From Pseudoalteromonas sp. Scap06 (GTDB lineage Bacteria; Pseudomonadota; Gammaproteobacteria; Enterobacterales; Alteromonadaceae), in NCBI RefSeq assembly GCF_013394165.1, contig NZ_CP041330.1:2100501-2164500 (forward strand): a stretch of 64,000 nucleotides of DNA, in the 5' to 3' direction. The position numbers and the translations under genes are program-made. Below are positions 35,075 through 46,538 of the stretch, piece after piece (the stretch's first letter is position 1; each line of letters starts with the position of its first letter). The notes beneath the pieces are model-generated. The model saw only the letters and a program-made list of their open reading frames with translations, had not been told where the DNA came from and did not search any database.

Positions 35075-35150
35075 GGGTGATTAGCTCAGTTGGGAGAGCA
35101 TCGCCCTTACAAGGCGAGGGTCACTGGTTCAAGTCCAGTATCACCCACCA
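35075..35150 (+). tRNA. tRNA-Val (TAC), copy 6
   Basis: Identical to copy 1, 594 bases after copy 3. Confidence 0.97.
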
Positions 35151-35199
35151 CATATAAAATCTATTATTATGTTAATAGTCATGTGTAAATTTGTAATAT

Positions 35200-35275
35200 G
35201 GGTCGTTAGCTCAGTTGGGAGAGCATCGCCCTTACAAGGCGAGGGTCACTGGTTCAAGTCCAGTACGACCCACCA
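35200..35275 (+). tRNA. tRNA-Val (TAC), variant acceptor, copy 7
   Basis: Same variant acceptor GGGTCGT/ACGACCC as copy 4, 594 bases later; last gene of the array. Confidence 0.95.
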
Positions 35276-35299
35276 TTCTTTGAATGGTGCATATTACAA

Positions 35300-35653
35300 A
35301 AATCTAAATCCTCCAGTACCACCTTCCATTTTTAGTATTCATTATCCTCAACTCTTTTAGTTCAGGTTCAGTATTAATTACCATTTAGAAATTCGTTACC
35401 AAGTAATTCTTCGGTTTCAAAAAATCAGTATTCCAATCACATACCAAAAATCTATCTTCCGAGTTTTATTATCTCCAAAATCATTTTGTTTAAACTTACT
35501 TTATTACGCGTGCTATTCATTTACTTTAAATGGGTTTTTAGCTCTTTTAAGATAAAAATATAAACCTTTAGAATTAATTTGCTTAATAAGCTCTCATCTT
35601 CGAGGCGAATCTTTAAATTACCTTGTAAGCGTCTAAACTGTTGATTATAGTCT
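35300..35653. other. Gene-free spacer after the tRNA-Val array
   Basis: About 350 AT-rich bases. It must hold the array terminator and the promoter of the receiver-TPR gene, but I see no clear example of either. Confidence 0.5.
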
Positions 35654-37312
35654 GTGTTAAATTCAATTACGCTTAAGCCAATGTCTAAAAATATTTTCAA
35701 TGAAGCAAAAATACTGATTGTAGAAGAGCAGCCACTTGCTCAAAGCTACATGAAACAGTCGCTCGAAAAAATTGGCTTTGGACATATGCGTTTTGCAGAT
35801 CATGCTCTAGCGGCAAAAGAACAATGCTTACATGAAGAATTTGACTTGGTAATTTGCTCTTTTAATCTAAGCAAACGCCAAGATGGCTACCAGCTTTATG
35901 AAGAATTACGCGCTAAAGCATTAATAAAACACTCTACTGGGTTTATTTTTACATCTGCGGAAACGAGCGGAGAGTTAGTTCACAGTGTATTAGAACTTCA
36001 ACCCGATGACTTTTTAGTAAAACCCTTCTCTGTACAAGAGTTAAGAGTGCGCATAGAGCGTATTCTCAAACGTAAAAGCGACTTAAAAGCTATATACACT
36101 TTAATTGATGACGATAACCAGTCTAAAGCATTGAAACAAATTAATGCCCAACTCGATAAAAGTAATAAATACAGCCCTATTCTACTTAGATTAAAAGGCA
36201 ATATTTTACTGGCGCTAAAACAAAACCAAGAAGCGAAAGATTTTTTTAAGTCAGTTTTGAATATGCAAAAGTTTGCATGGGCAAAAGTAGGATTGGTAGA
36301 AGCCTTAATTGCTAACAATGAGCATATTTTAGCTCAACGCATGCTTAAAACAATGCTTGAACGAAATGAAACGCGTCTTATAGCCTTAGACTTATTAGGG
36401 CGTTTAGAAATAAAACTAAACCAATTTGATTTAGCCCAAGACTTTTTAAGCCAAGCGGCACACATTGCTCCACGTAATATAGACCGTCAAAAATCACTGA
36501 ACAGCGTATCGCTCATTAATAGAGATTATGAAACCAGCTACTTAACTCAAAAAGATATTGCCACTTATGCTAAGTACTCTATGCATGATAGCCCAGACAT
36601 TTATTTAAATGCTGCTCGTGCTGGGATTGATTTTGCATTGACCACAGATCAAACCGACCAAATAAACAGGATCTCTCGTCAAACAAATAAATATATTAAT
36701 GAGTTAAAAACACAATTCCCAACCAGTAATGCGCAAACTCAAATCGATGTGCTCAATGCACGCCTTTATTATTTAAAAGATGAACATAAAAAAGCGAAAC
36801 AGCTCATTGAGCAACTTGATGACAGCGATACTCAAATACGTTCAGTAGATGGTGCCCTAGACAAAGCAAAAGCACTGCATGAATTAGGTTTTCACCAAAA
36901 GGCGCAAGCGCTATTTAGTCAAATAATTGATCATTGCGAACGTCACCCAAGTAGAAGCGATGCTACTTACTTGCGTTATATACAGCAACAGCAAAGTGAA
37001 AGACGTGATATTAAAATGGGGCCGAAAGAGCTCAATAATCATGCTGTTAAGCAGTTTGAGCGCGGCCAATTAAATGTTGCCTTAGAGGCATTCAGCCAAG
37101 CATTTAGAGTCATGCCACACAATCCAAGTATTGCGCTTAATTTATTGCAATGTTTAGTGGATAAGTCAAAAAAACATGGTGACTCTTTCAATAGTCTGTT
37201 GGCCCAAAAGTGCTTTAAACTATTAAAAAAATCCCCCTTAGCAGAAGAGCAATCAGAGCGGTTCGATAAACTACTTCAGATTGCTAAAGAAATGAAACTA
37301 GAGATTAGTTAG
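35654..37312 (+). CDS. Receiver-like plus TPR protein, phosphoacceptor Asp missing
   Basis: A 552-residue protein with an N-terminal CheY-like domain (about 18-140) and tetratricopeptide-like helical repeats to the end (e.g. 165-300 and 465-510). The receiver keeps the acidic pair (VEE, 23-25) and the Lys of VKPFS, but the phosphoacceptor position reads DLVICSFNL with Ser69 where Asp is expected. It is thus a likely pseudo-receiver acting by protein contacts. The frame starts GTG at 35654; ATG at 35681 (MSKNIFNEAK) is an equally plausible start, and I see no decisive Shine-Dalgarno. Partners unknown. Confidence 0.78.
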   Translation: MLNSITLKPMSKNIFNEAKILIVEEQPLAQSYMKQSLEKIGFGHMRFADHALAAKEQCLHEEFDLVICSFNLSKRQDGYQLYEELRAKALIKHSTGFIFTSAETSGELVHSVLELQPDDFLVKPFSVQELRVRIERILKRKSDLKAIYTLIDDDNQSKALKQINAQLDKSNKYSPILLRLKGNILLALKQNQEAKDFFKSVLNMQKFAWAKVGLVEALIANNEHILAQRMLKTMLERNETRLIALDLLGRLEIKLNQFDLAQDFLSQAAHIAPRNIDRQKSLNSVSLINRDYETSYLTQKDIATYAKYSMHDSPDIYLNAARAGIDFALTTDQTDQINRISRQTNKYINELKTQFPTSNAQTQIDVLNARLYYLKDEHKKAKQLIEQLDDSDTQIRSVDGALDKAKALHELGFHQKAQALFSQIIDHCERHPSRSDATYLRYIQQQQSERRDIKMGPKELNNHAVKQFERGQLNVALEAFSQAFRVMPHNPSIALNLLQCLVDKSKKHGDSFNSLLAQKCFKLLKKSPLAEEQSERFDKLLQIAKEMKLEIS

Positions 37313-37402
37313 AGCCTGTTTGGCATTAATGCTACGTTATCGCCTATTTATGGTGAGTAACCACACCACATAGGCGCTGCATTGCCTAAATCCCAAACAG
37401 GC
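37313..37402. repeat. Long nested inverted repeat between convergent genes
   Basis: Outer arms GCCTGTTTGG (37314-37323) and CCAAACAGGC (37393-37402) are exact reverse complements. Inside, CGCCTAT...ATAGGCG and TGGTG/CACCA pair around a small loop. It may be a terminator for both converging genes or an intergenic repeat element. Confidence 0.55.
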
Positions 37403-37436
37403 CGCTGTAAATTTAATCTTGAAAGGTCAACAGGCC

Positions 37437-37877
37437 CTAGAGCTTTTTCATTGCCAGTGCGTTTACACAGTAGCGTAAACCAGTAGGAAGTGGCCCATCA
37501 GGGAAAATATGCCCTAAATGCGCATCACACACATTACAAACAACTTCAACTCGCTCCATGCCATGACTATTATCCATGACATAACCAATCGCTTCCTCAG
37601 TTGCCGGTTGCGTAAATGAAGGCCAGCCGGTGCCACTATCAAACTTTTCATCTGCATCAAATAGTAAATTGTCACAACAAACACACACATACTTACCTGG
37701 CTCTAACAAGGTACAACTACTCGAACTATTTGGTCGTTCAGTTCCCTTTTTACGGGTCACATAATATTGCTCTTCGTTTAACAGTTCGCGCCATTGCTGA
37801 TCTGTTTTAACCACTTTTCGAACCGGTGTTGGATTACCATGGTTGGCAAAATTAACAATATCGTTCCACTTCAACAT
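37437..37877 (-). CDS. msrB: Peptide methionine-(R)-S-oxide reductase MsrB
   Basis: MsrB reduces the R epimer of methionine sulfoxide in proteins, using thioredoxin. The 146-residue protein has the family core GTGWPSF, two zinc CxxC pairs (CVCC about 64-67, CNVC about 113-116), GHIFPDGP and the catalytic Cys in GLRYCVNALAM (about residue 137). The length is normal for the stand-alone enzyme. No msrA is adjacent. Confidence 0.95.
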   Translation of the reverse strand: MLKWNDIVNFANHGNPTPVRKVVKTDQQWRELLNEEQYYVTRKKGTERPNSSSSCTLLEPGKYVCVCCDNLLFDADEKFDSGTGWPSFTQPATEEAIGYVMDNSHGMERVEVVCNVCDAHLGHIFPDGPLPTGLRYCVNALAMKKL

Positions 37878-37959
37878 AACAACCTCATTACGTTATTAAT
37901 TTAACTAGCAATCATTTACTTGTAGTCTAGTACGCCTGTGGCTAATCCCACGATCAACG

Positions 37960-38400
37960 CTATCTAAAGACTATAGTGTGCTTTTCTGTTGCTGTAAGTA
38001 TACGGCTTACATAGGCATGCAATTGGGCTTGACTGCCAGGAATGCTCACGCTTAATTGCCGGTCATTATTACTGTGCACTATTAGTTCATCGTTTCTTAT
38101 TTCTATCGACTCAATATTACTGATGACTAACCAATGCGGGCCATTTTTTTTATCAAACAGCCCTGTTAAACTAAAAACAAATAAGTGCTGCGCATCGCGT
38201 TGAATAAAATTACGCAGCGGATTGCGCATTTTAAACAACGGCGTTAATCGGTAACAACACGAACAAAACACCACAACCCACATTACTAAGGCAGCTTTAA
38301 ACCAAAGGAATTCGCCTAAAGAAAAAAAATAGCCACTCGCTATAATAATGAGCCCTATTAAAGCAATTACTTGTGCTATTTTTTTATTGATACTGTGCAT
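37960..38400 (-). CDS. Hypothetical two-segment membrane protein
   Basis: A 146-residue protein with two N-terminal membrane segments (about 9-28 and 33-50) and a cytoplasmic beta-rich domain (about 60-146) of PH-like look (WLVISNIESIEIRNDELIVHS). I do not recognise the family. It follows the DUF2919-like gene after 8 bases and is the last of a leftward run with ligA. Confidence 0.6.
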   Translation of the reverse strand: MHSINKKIAQVIALIGLIIIASGYFFSLGEFLWFKAALVMWVVVFCSCCYRLTPLFKMRNPLRNFIQRDAQHLFVFSLTGLFDKKNGPHWLVISNIESIEIRNDELIVHSNNDRQLSVSIPGSQAQLHAYVSRILTATEKHTIVFR

Positions 38401-38408
38401 AAGCCCTC

Positions 38409-38905
38409 TTACTTTTTATCAGTTGCTTTTTCTGTCGGCTCGGGCCAATCACTAAAGAAAACACTTAAGTAACGACTTTTTGCCAAATACCACAACACCC
38501 ATAATACAATCACCATTTGCACAGCTAAAAACAATGAGAAGCGATAATGGCTATGGGCTGCCTGAATACTTAACCACGACAAATCAATTAATGCACACGC
38601 AATCAGCGGCCAACGCATATACCGCCAAATACGCGCCAAGCGTTGTGTTGCTTGATGCGAGTCTCTTGGTCTGCGTAAACAAAATAAAATAGTGGGTACA
38701 ATCGCTACAGCACCGATCGCTATAGCAATAAAAAAATCATCTTTTGACTTAAAAAACAATGACATTAAATCAAGCTCAGGTCGACGACTCAACGCGGCAA
38801 TCACCCAAATAAAATAGGCCCGCAGTAACACTAAAATACTCAAGTGGAATGCGAATGGTGTACGATAGCTTCCATATTTATCCCAGTATTCAGGTCCATA
38901 TCGAC

Positions 38906-38909
<4 letters not shown>
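38409..38909 (-). CDS. DUF2919-like membrane protein
   Basis: A 166-residue inner-membrane protein with four hydrophobic segments and an N-terminal YWDKYGSYRTPFAFHLSILVLLRAYF that resembles the DUF2919 (YfeZ) family. Function unknown. Its start overlaps the stop of the DUF3392 gene by four bases, so the two are translationally coupled. Confidence 0.65.
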
Positions 38910-41342
<2,433 letters not shown>

Positions 41343-42089
41343 TTACGCAGAAAATGCGCGAACCTGCTCAACATATTGACGAATACGCTCTACCGTCATT
41401 TCGTTTCGCTCAGCATCCAAGATTTCAGCTCCAAATTCATCTGCTAGCTTCTTAGCGGCGCTGTGCAGCATATTAAACGCAGCAAGGCCATCGCCATCAC
41501 ATGGTAGAGTCATAAATAAGCTCACGCCTGCGGTACTAAACTGTTCCATATTATCAATATCGAACGTGCCAGGGTTATACATATTTACCAGTCTAAATAA
41601 CACCGGCCCTTGGCCTGCAGGGTCTAGATGGCGATTAAAAAAGCCTTCTTCTGAATATTTAAAACCTAGCGTGTTAACTGCTGGCAGTAATTTACTGCCT
41701 TGCATGGTCAGTCCTTCTGGCATTTGAATATGCACAATCACAAAGTCTGAAACATCTTTAGGGGCGTCTTGTTGTGTATCAACAGCCTCTTCGGTTACCA
41801 CTTCAAGGTCATCTTCAATAGCTGTATCAGCTGGGCTAACATCTATTTGTGGCTCATCAGCACTGAAGTTTAACTCACTCATTTGTGGCTCTTCTCGTTG
41901 CGCTAACGTTGGCTCTTGTGGCTCAGTATGCACAGATGAAGGCTGCTGTTCTTGAACAGGTTCAACTCGCTCGCTTGCAGGGAGTTCAGCATTCTCTTTT
42001 TTTCTTACTGACCACAAACCGTGTATTAATAAGCCACCAATGACAAACACACTGATCACAATTAAAACCCATCTTAATTCTTCGGCCAT
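41343..42089 (-). CDS. zipA: Cell division protein ZipA
   Basis: ZipA anchors FtsZ to the inner membrane at the division site. The 248-residue protein has one N-terminal membrane segment (about 6-26), a Glu/Pro/Gln-rich unstructured linker (about 30-105) and a C-terminal FtsZ-binding domain (about 108-245; DFVIVHIQMP, GFFNRHLDPAGQGPVLFRLVNM and the FMTLPCDGDGLAAFNMLHSAAK region). Architecture and neighbours (smc before, ligA after) support the call. Confidence 0.93.
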   Translation of the reverse strand: MAEELRWVLIVISVFVIGGLLIHGLWSVRKKENAELPASERVEPVQEQQPSSVHTEPQEPTLAQREEPQMSELNFSADEPQIDVSPADTAIEDDLEVVTEEAVDTQQDAPKDVSDFVIVHIQMPEGLTMQGSKLLPAVNTLGFKYSEEGFFNRHLDPAGQGPVLFRLVNMYNPGTFDIDNMEQFSTAGVSLFMTLPCDGDGLAAFNMLHSAAKKLADEFGAEILDAERNEMTVERIRQYVEQVRAFSA

Positions 42090-42162
42090 CCCCTCACCTT
42101 TTATTATTAATATGCCTAACTGCCATCATTTTACCCAAAACAACTAGCAAATGACTATAAAA

Positions 42163-45100
42163 TTATGCATGTGCAAGTTGCACCGCTTGTTCAATATCTA
42201 CAGCAACCATGCGCGACACGCCTGGCTCTGCCATGGTTACACCCGTTAATCTACCCGCCATTTCCATTGCAATTTTATTATGGCTTATATAAATAAACTG
42301 CACAGATTGTGACATTTCTTCAACCAATCGGCAAAAACGGACCACATTGGCATCATCTAATGGGGCATCTACCTCGTCCAGCATACAGAATGGAGCTGGA
42401 TTGAGCCTGAATATAGAAAACACCAATGATAATGCGCTCAGCGCTTTTTCTCCACCACTTAACAAATGAATTGTCGAATTTTTTTTACCCGGAGGTCTTG
42501 CCATTATACTAACACCACTTTCGAGTAAATCGTCACTGGTTAATTCTAAGTAAGCACTGCCGCCGCCAAATACTTTTGGAAAAAGCTGGCCAAAATCGTG
42601 ATTCACTTGATCAAAGGTAGACTTAAAGCGCGTTTTAGTTTCACGATCTATTTTATGAATAGCGCCTTCTAAAGCTGTCAATGCCTGGGTTAAATCATCC
42701 AGCTGATTATTTAAATAATCACTTCTTTGCTTAGCTTGTTCAAATTCATCAATGGCTGCAAGGTTAACGGCTCCTAATTGCTCTAGCTGATTACTGACTC
42801 CAGCAAGTTGATTTTGCGCTGCGTTTAATGACAACTCTGCAGGAAGCTCTGCTAAAACCTGTTTTAAATTTTGATTAAGCTCGCTAAGTGGCTCAAGTAC
42901 CGCTTGCGCTTTTATTAATAGGCTTTGCTCTTCAATGCTCAGCTTCTGGTGTTGCTCTTGTAATGCCACCAGCTCAGTTTGTGACGTTTTTAAACTCGCT
43001 TGTTTGGTTTGTAATTCTTGTTTTGCTTGAGCTAACTGCTGTTGAATATCCACAAGGGTTTGTTCGCCTTGTTGGTGCTGTACTAATAATTGTTCAATAG
43101 TTAGTGCAAGCTCTTGCTCAGGAATAAGTAACGCCTCAATTTGCTCTATTAGCTCTTGCGTTCCTTCTACAGCCATTGTTAATGCTTGTTCGGCATGGTT
43201 CAACTTGGTTTGACTGAGCTGCCACTCACTACGCACTTTTTGCTCATTAAGGTCTGCCTGATGTGCTTGCGTTCTATATTGTTCAGCATTATTCAAAACT
43301 TGTTTGTAACGTTCATCACTATTTATTCGTGTGCTATCGGCTTGGTTAAGCTCTACAGCTAAGGCCTCTAACTGCTCTGCAAGCTGTTCATTTTTATCAA
43401 GCTCTTCGCCCAACAATTCGCTTAACTGCTGCTGTTGTTCTAGCAGTGGCTGACGTTGTTGTTGTAATTTCGTCACCTGTTGCTGATGTTGATCAGCTTG
43501 CGCTTTGAGCATTTCACCACGCGTTGTTGCTACAGCAAGTTGTTGTGCTAATTGATGAATAGTGTCTTTGCGCTCGTTTTGCTGCTCGGTTATTAATGCA
43601 GCCTGCGCTTGATGTTCTTCAAGTGTGGAGTGTGCGTCCGTCAATGCCTGTTGTTGTTGCTCAAGTAAGGTTTCTTGCTGTTTGAGCTTTTTGTGCATTA
43701 ATAATAAGGAGTTTTCTGCATTTTTTTCGCCACTAAGATGCCAATTTCGACCATGTAACGCTCCTTGCTTGTCCATCACTGCAATATAACTGGCATCGTT
43801 AAGATGGTGAGCTTCACCCTCGGCATCATAAGCAATATGGTTTAATAACTCTGGGTAGATACCAGCGCTAATAAAGGCAGCAATACTATTGCTTGCCACA
43901 GACTGTGAGGGTATTTGCCACGTGCTATTTTCTGCTTTACCTGGTGAAATATGAATGTGCTCAAGTGATGACAGCGCCTGCTCTACTAAAAACTCATAAC
44001 CAGGCTGAACAGTTAACTGCTTGAATAAAGTTAAAGTTTTATCGCTGTTTTTTTCAAGTCCAAGGGTAGTTTTTAGCCCTGCTATACCGGCTTTTAGTTC
44101 ATTAACTTGCTGAGATAAATGCTGCCATTGCTGCTGAGCTTCATCAAGCTGTTGCTGCTGTATTGCCTGAGCACTTTGACCTCTACTATGAGCAGTTTGC
44201 GCGTTAGCCAGCTGCTCTGTTAGCGTTTGTCTGTGCTGCTGTTGCTGAATTAATTGCTGCTCTATCTCACTGCGTTTTAACTCATCTATTTGATCATCAA
44301 GCTGCGTTAGTTGTTGCTTAACATAACTGATTTTCTGTTCTGTATGTTTTACTGCATTTGCATGCGCTAGCTGCTGATTATTTAATTTTTGATAGTCTTC
44401 TGTTAGTGATTGCCACTGTGATGTGTCGGTATTTTTAATCTCCAACAGCCGATTAACCTCATCGGTAAGTTCTATAACCTGCTCGCTACACATTAAGTTA
44501 TGCTCTACAGCCTGTTGCAAGTTGTCATCTAACTCTTGGCAAAGACTTTGTTGCTGCGTTTTGACTTCTTCACTTTGGTTTTTTTGTTGCTCTAACTTGG
44601 CTAAATTTTGTTTCAGTGAAAGCGTTTGTTGCTTAATGCTAATCTGCTGCTGTTCACTGCGAGTCAATTCGGTATGCGTAAGGTGCTGCTGTTGCTGTGC
44701 ATCATCGAGTTTATCTTGTTGAGCTTGCACTTGAGCATCAAGGCTTGCCAGCACATCATCATGGCCTGAATGCGCCGTTTTAAAGAAGCTGATTTGGTCA
44801 TCCAGCTTTTTTATTTGCGCACTTTTATCGAGCTGTTGTTGATGCAGTTTTTGCCATTTTAATACCGCTATTTGCCCCTTTAAGGTGCGCTCTTTGGATT
44901 TAAGTTCGCGATATTTTTTAGCCTCAACCGATTGTACCGCCAGTTTATCAAGCTGGTTTTGTAACTCTTGACGAACATCAAGCAGTCGCTCTAGGTTTTC
45001 TCGGGTGCTTTTTATGCGTGTTTGCGTTTCGCGGCGACGCTCTTTGTATTTAGAGACCCCTGCGGCTTCTTCTAAGAAAACACGTAGCTCTTGCGGTTTG

Positions 45101-45564
45101 CTCTCTATTAAACGTGAGATCATCCCTTGTTCAATAATAGCGTAGCTTCGCGGCCCAAGGCCCGTGCCTAAAAATATGTCGGTAATATCACGTTTTCGGC
45201 ATTTACTGCCGTTTAAAAAGTACAATGACTGGCCATCGCGAGTCACCAAACGCTTAATAGCCACTTGGTTACGATCAGCAAAAGTATTGGGTAACTTACC
45301 CTGGGTATTATCAAATATTAATTCAACGGAGGCTTGCGAAATGGGCTTGCGGTTAGTAGAGCCATTAAAAATGACATCGGTCATGGCATCGCCACGTAAA
45401 TTTTTAGCTGAGCTTTCACCAAGCACCCATCGCACCGCATCAATGACGTTTGATTTGCCACAGCCATTAGGGCCGACAACACACGTCATTTGGTCAGGAA
45501 ATGGAATTTTAGTGGGCTCTACAAACGATTTAAAGCCCGCTAATTTAATAGTGCTTAAGCGCAT
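42163..45564 (-). CDS. smc: Chromosome segregation protein SMC
   Basis: SMC is the ATPase arm of the condensin-like complex that organises and segregates chromosomes. The 1133-residue protein has Walker A GPNGCGKS (31-38), an N-terminal head with Q-loop, two long Gln/Glu-rich coiled coils around a hinge (about 480-620), and the C-terminal head with signature LLSGGEKALSAL and Walker B FCMLDEVDAPLDDANV. The ScpA and ScpB partners are not in the window. The high Gln content of the coils produces many spurious antisense frames. Confidence 0.95.
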   Translation of the reverse strand: MRLSTIKLAGFKSFVEPTKIPFPDQMTCVVGPNGCGKSNVIDAVRWVLGESSAKNLRGDAMTDVIFNGSTNRKPISQASVELIFDNTQGKLPNTFADRNQVAIKRLVTRDGQSLYFLNGSKCRKRDITDIFLGTGLGPRSYAIIEQGMISRLIESKPQELRVFLEEAAGVSKYKERRRETQTRIKSTRENLERLLDVRQELQNQLDKLAVQSVEAKKYRELKSKERTLKGQIAVLKWQKLHQQQLDKSAQIKKLDDQISFFKTAHSGHDDVLASLDAQVQAQQDKLDDAQQQQHLTHTELTRSEQQQISIKQQTLSLKQNLAKLEQQKNQSEEVKTQQQSLCQELDDNLQQAVEHNLMCSEQVIELTDEVNRLLEIKNTDTSQWQSLTEDYQKLNNQQLAHANAVKHTEQKISYVKQQLTQLDDQIDELKRSEIEQQLIQQQQHRQTLTEQLANAQTAHSRGQSAQAIQQQQLDEAQQQWQHLSQQVNELKAGIAGLKTTLGLEKNSDKTLTLFKQLTVQPGYEFLVEQALSSLEHIHISPGKAENSTWQIPSQSVASNSIAAFISAGIYPELLNHIAYDAEGEAHHLNDASYIAVMDKQGALHGRNWHLSGEKNAENSLLLMHKKLKQQETLLEQQQQALTDAHSTLEEHQAQAALITEQQNERKDTIHQLAQQLAVATTRGEMLKAQADQHQQQVTKLQQQRQPLLEQQQQLSELLGEELDKNEQLAEQLEALAVELNQADSTRINSDERYKQVLNNAEQYRTQAHQADLNEQKVRSEWQLSQTKLNHAEQALTMAVEGTQELIEQIEALLIPEQELALTIEQLLVQHQQGEQTLVDIQQQLAQAKQELQTKQASLKTSQTELVALQEQHQKLSIEEQSLLIKAQAVLEPLSELNQNLKQVLAELPAELSLNAAQNQLAGVSNQLEQLGAVNLAAIDEFEQAKQRSDYLNNQLDDLTQALTALEGAIHKIDRETKTRFKSTFDQVNHDFGQLFPKVFGGGSAYLELTSDDLLESGVSIMARPPGKKNSTIHLLSGGEKALSALSLVFSIFRLNPAPFCMLDEVDAPLDDANVVRFCRLVEEMSQSVQFIYISHNKIAMEMAGRLTGVTMAEPGVSRMVAVDIEQAVQLAHA

Positions 45565-45632
45565 TTTATTGTTATTACCGATTTATTATTGTTTTTTACT
45601 ATAAGTAACTTAACGCATAAATAGCTAAAAAG

Positions 45633-46364
45633 TTAAGCTTGGCGTTTAAAATTATCTAAAATAATACCCGTGGCCATTGCTACATTAAGCGACTCTGCAC
45701 CGCCAAAAGCCGGTATGGTTATTTTGTTGCTCACTAATTTTGCACACTGCTCGCGTATTCCATGTGATTCACTGCCCATAAGCAATACACCTTGGCCACT
45801 AAATTTAGTGCTATGCACACTTTGGCCATCTAAAAATGCACCATAAATAGGCATGTTTAATGTAGATAAGTATTCAGGCAATTCAACTTGGCTTACCGAT
45901 ACGCGAACGAACGACCCCATTGTGGCGCTAATTGTTTTTGGGTTATACGGATCGGCACTGTCAGTGCTAGCAACAATATGTTTTATACCGTACCAATCAG
46001 CCACGCGAATGATGGTACCTAAATTCCCAGGATCAGATACGCCATCTAAGGCTAATATTAAACTGTTTTCATCTGGTAATACGGTGCTTGGCATATCAAT
46101 AATTGCAATAGCCGCATTATTACTTACCAAAGTACTGGCCTTTGTTAGCTGCTCTTCATCTGCTGTAATAAAATGCGTTTGAGGGTATGCGCTTTGGTTA
46201 TTATCAATAAAGCTTTGCGTTGCAAATACATCGTTTACTTTTAATGGGCTATTTAATAACTCCAGTACGTTTTTTTCGCCTTGTACAAGGTATTGATTAA
46301 ATTGCTTGCGATACTTTTTTTGGCCAAGCTGGCGAATAAGTTTAAGTTGGTTTTTTGAAATCAT
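45633..46364 (-). CDS. SpoU/TrmH-family RNA 2'-O-methyltransferase
   Basis: A 243-residue SPOUT enzyme with an N-terminal substrate-binding domain (KNQLKLIRQLGQKKYRKQFNQYLVQGEKNV) and the three SpoU motifs: SDPGNLGTIIRVADWYG (about 111-127), VLLMGSESHGI (about 189-199) and IPAFGGAESLNVAMATGI (about 213-230). The family forms trefoil-knot dimers that methylate ribose in tRNA or rRNA. It is probably an rRNA enzyme related to RlmB, but the target is not readable. It is transcribed leftward toward smc. Confidence 0.88.
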   Translation of the reverse strand: MISKNQLKLIRQLGQKKYRKQFNQYLVQGEKNVLELLNSPLKVNDVFATQSFIDNNQSAYPQTHFITADEEQLTKASTLVSNNAAIAIIDMPSTVLPDENSLILALDGVSDPGNLGTIIRVADWYGIKHIVASTDSADPYNPKTISATMGSFVRVSVSQVELPEYLSTLNMPIYGAFLDGQSVHSTKFSGQGVLLMGSESHGIREQCAKLVSNKITIPAFGGAESLNVAMATGIILDNFKRQA

Positions 46365-46538
46365 GACAGCCCCATTAAATTATCTGCACAGTATACCAGA
46401 GGTGACTTAAAGTGCAGCCCCATAAACAGTAAAAGCAATAAAAATAGCCTACTTACAATCAGCTAGCTAATTATAAAGATTGTTTTTTTTATCTAAAAAA
46501 GGTAAATTTACAAAAAACTACATGGATATATTTTTAAA

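Larger units (their letters stand above)
34181..35299 (+). repeat. Tandem duplication of a 594-bp tRNA-Val block
   Basis: 34181-34705 and 34775-35299 appear identical over about 525 bases. They include three tRNA-Val genes, one degenerate element and the spacers; the unit period is 594. This indicates one recent segmental duplication of the block. Confidence 0.9.

Noticed and set aside
31943-35275. Regularly spaced repeats resembling a CRISPR array
   Set aside because: The repeats are complete tRNA genes with cloverleaf folds and CCA ends, spacers are repeated rather than unique, and no cas genes are present.
34100-35360. Short open frames repeated across the tRNA-Val array
   Set aside because: They translate the tRNA genes themselves (SSVGRASPLQGEGHWFKSS-like peptides) and recur only because the tRNAs recur.
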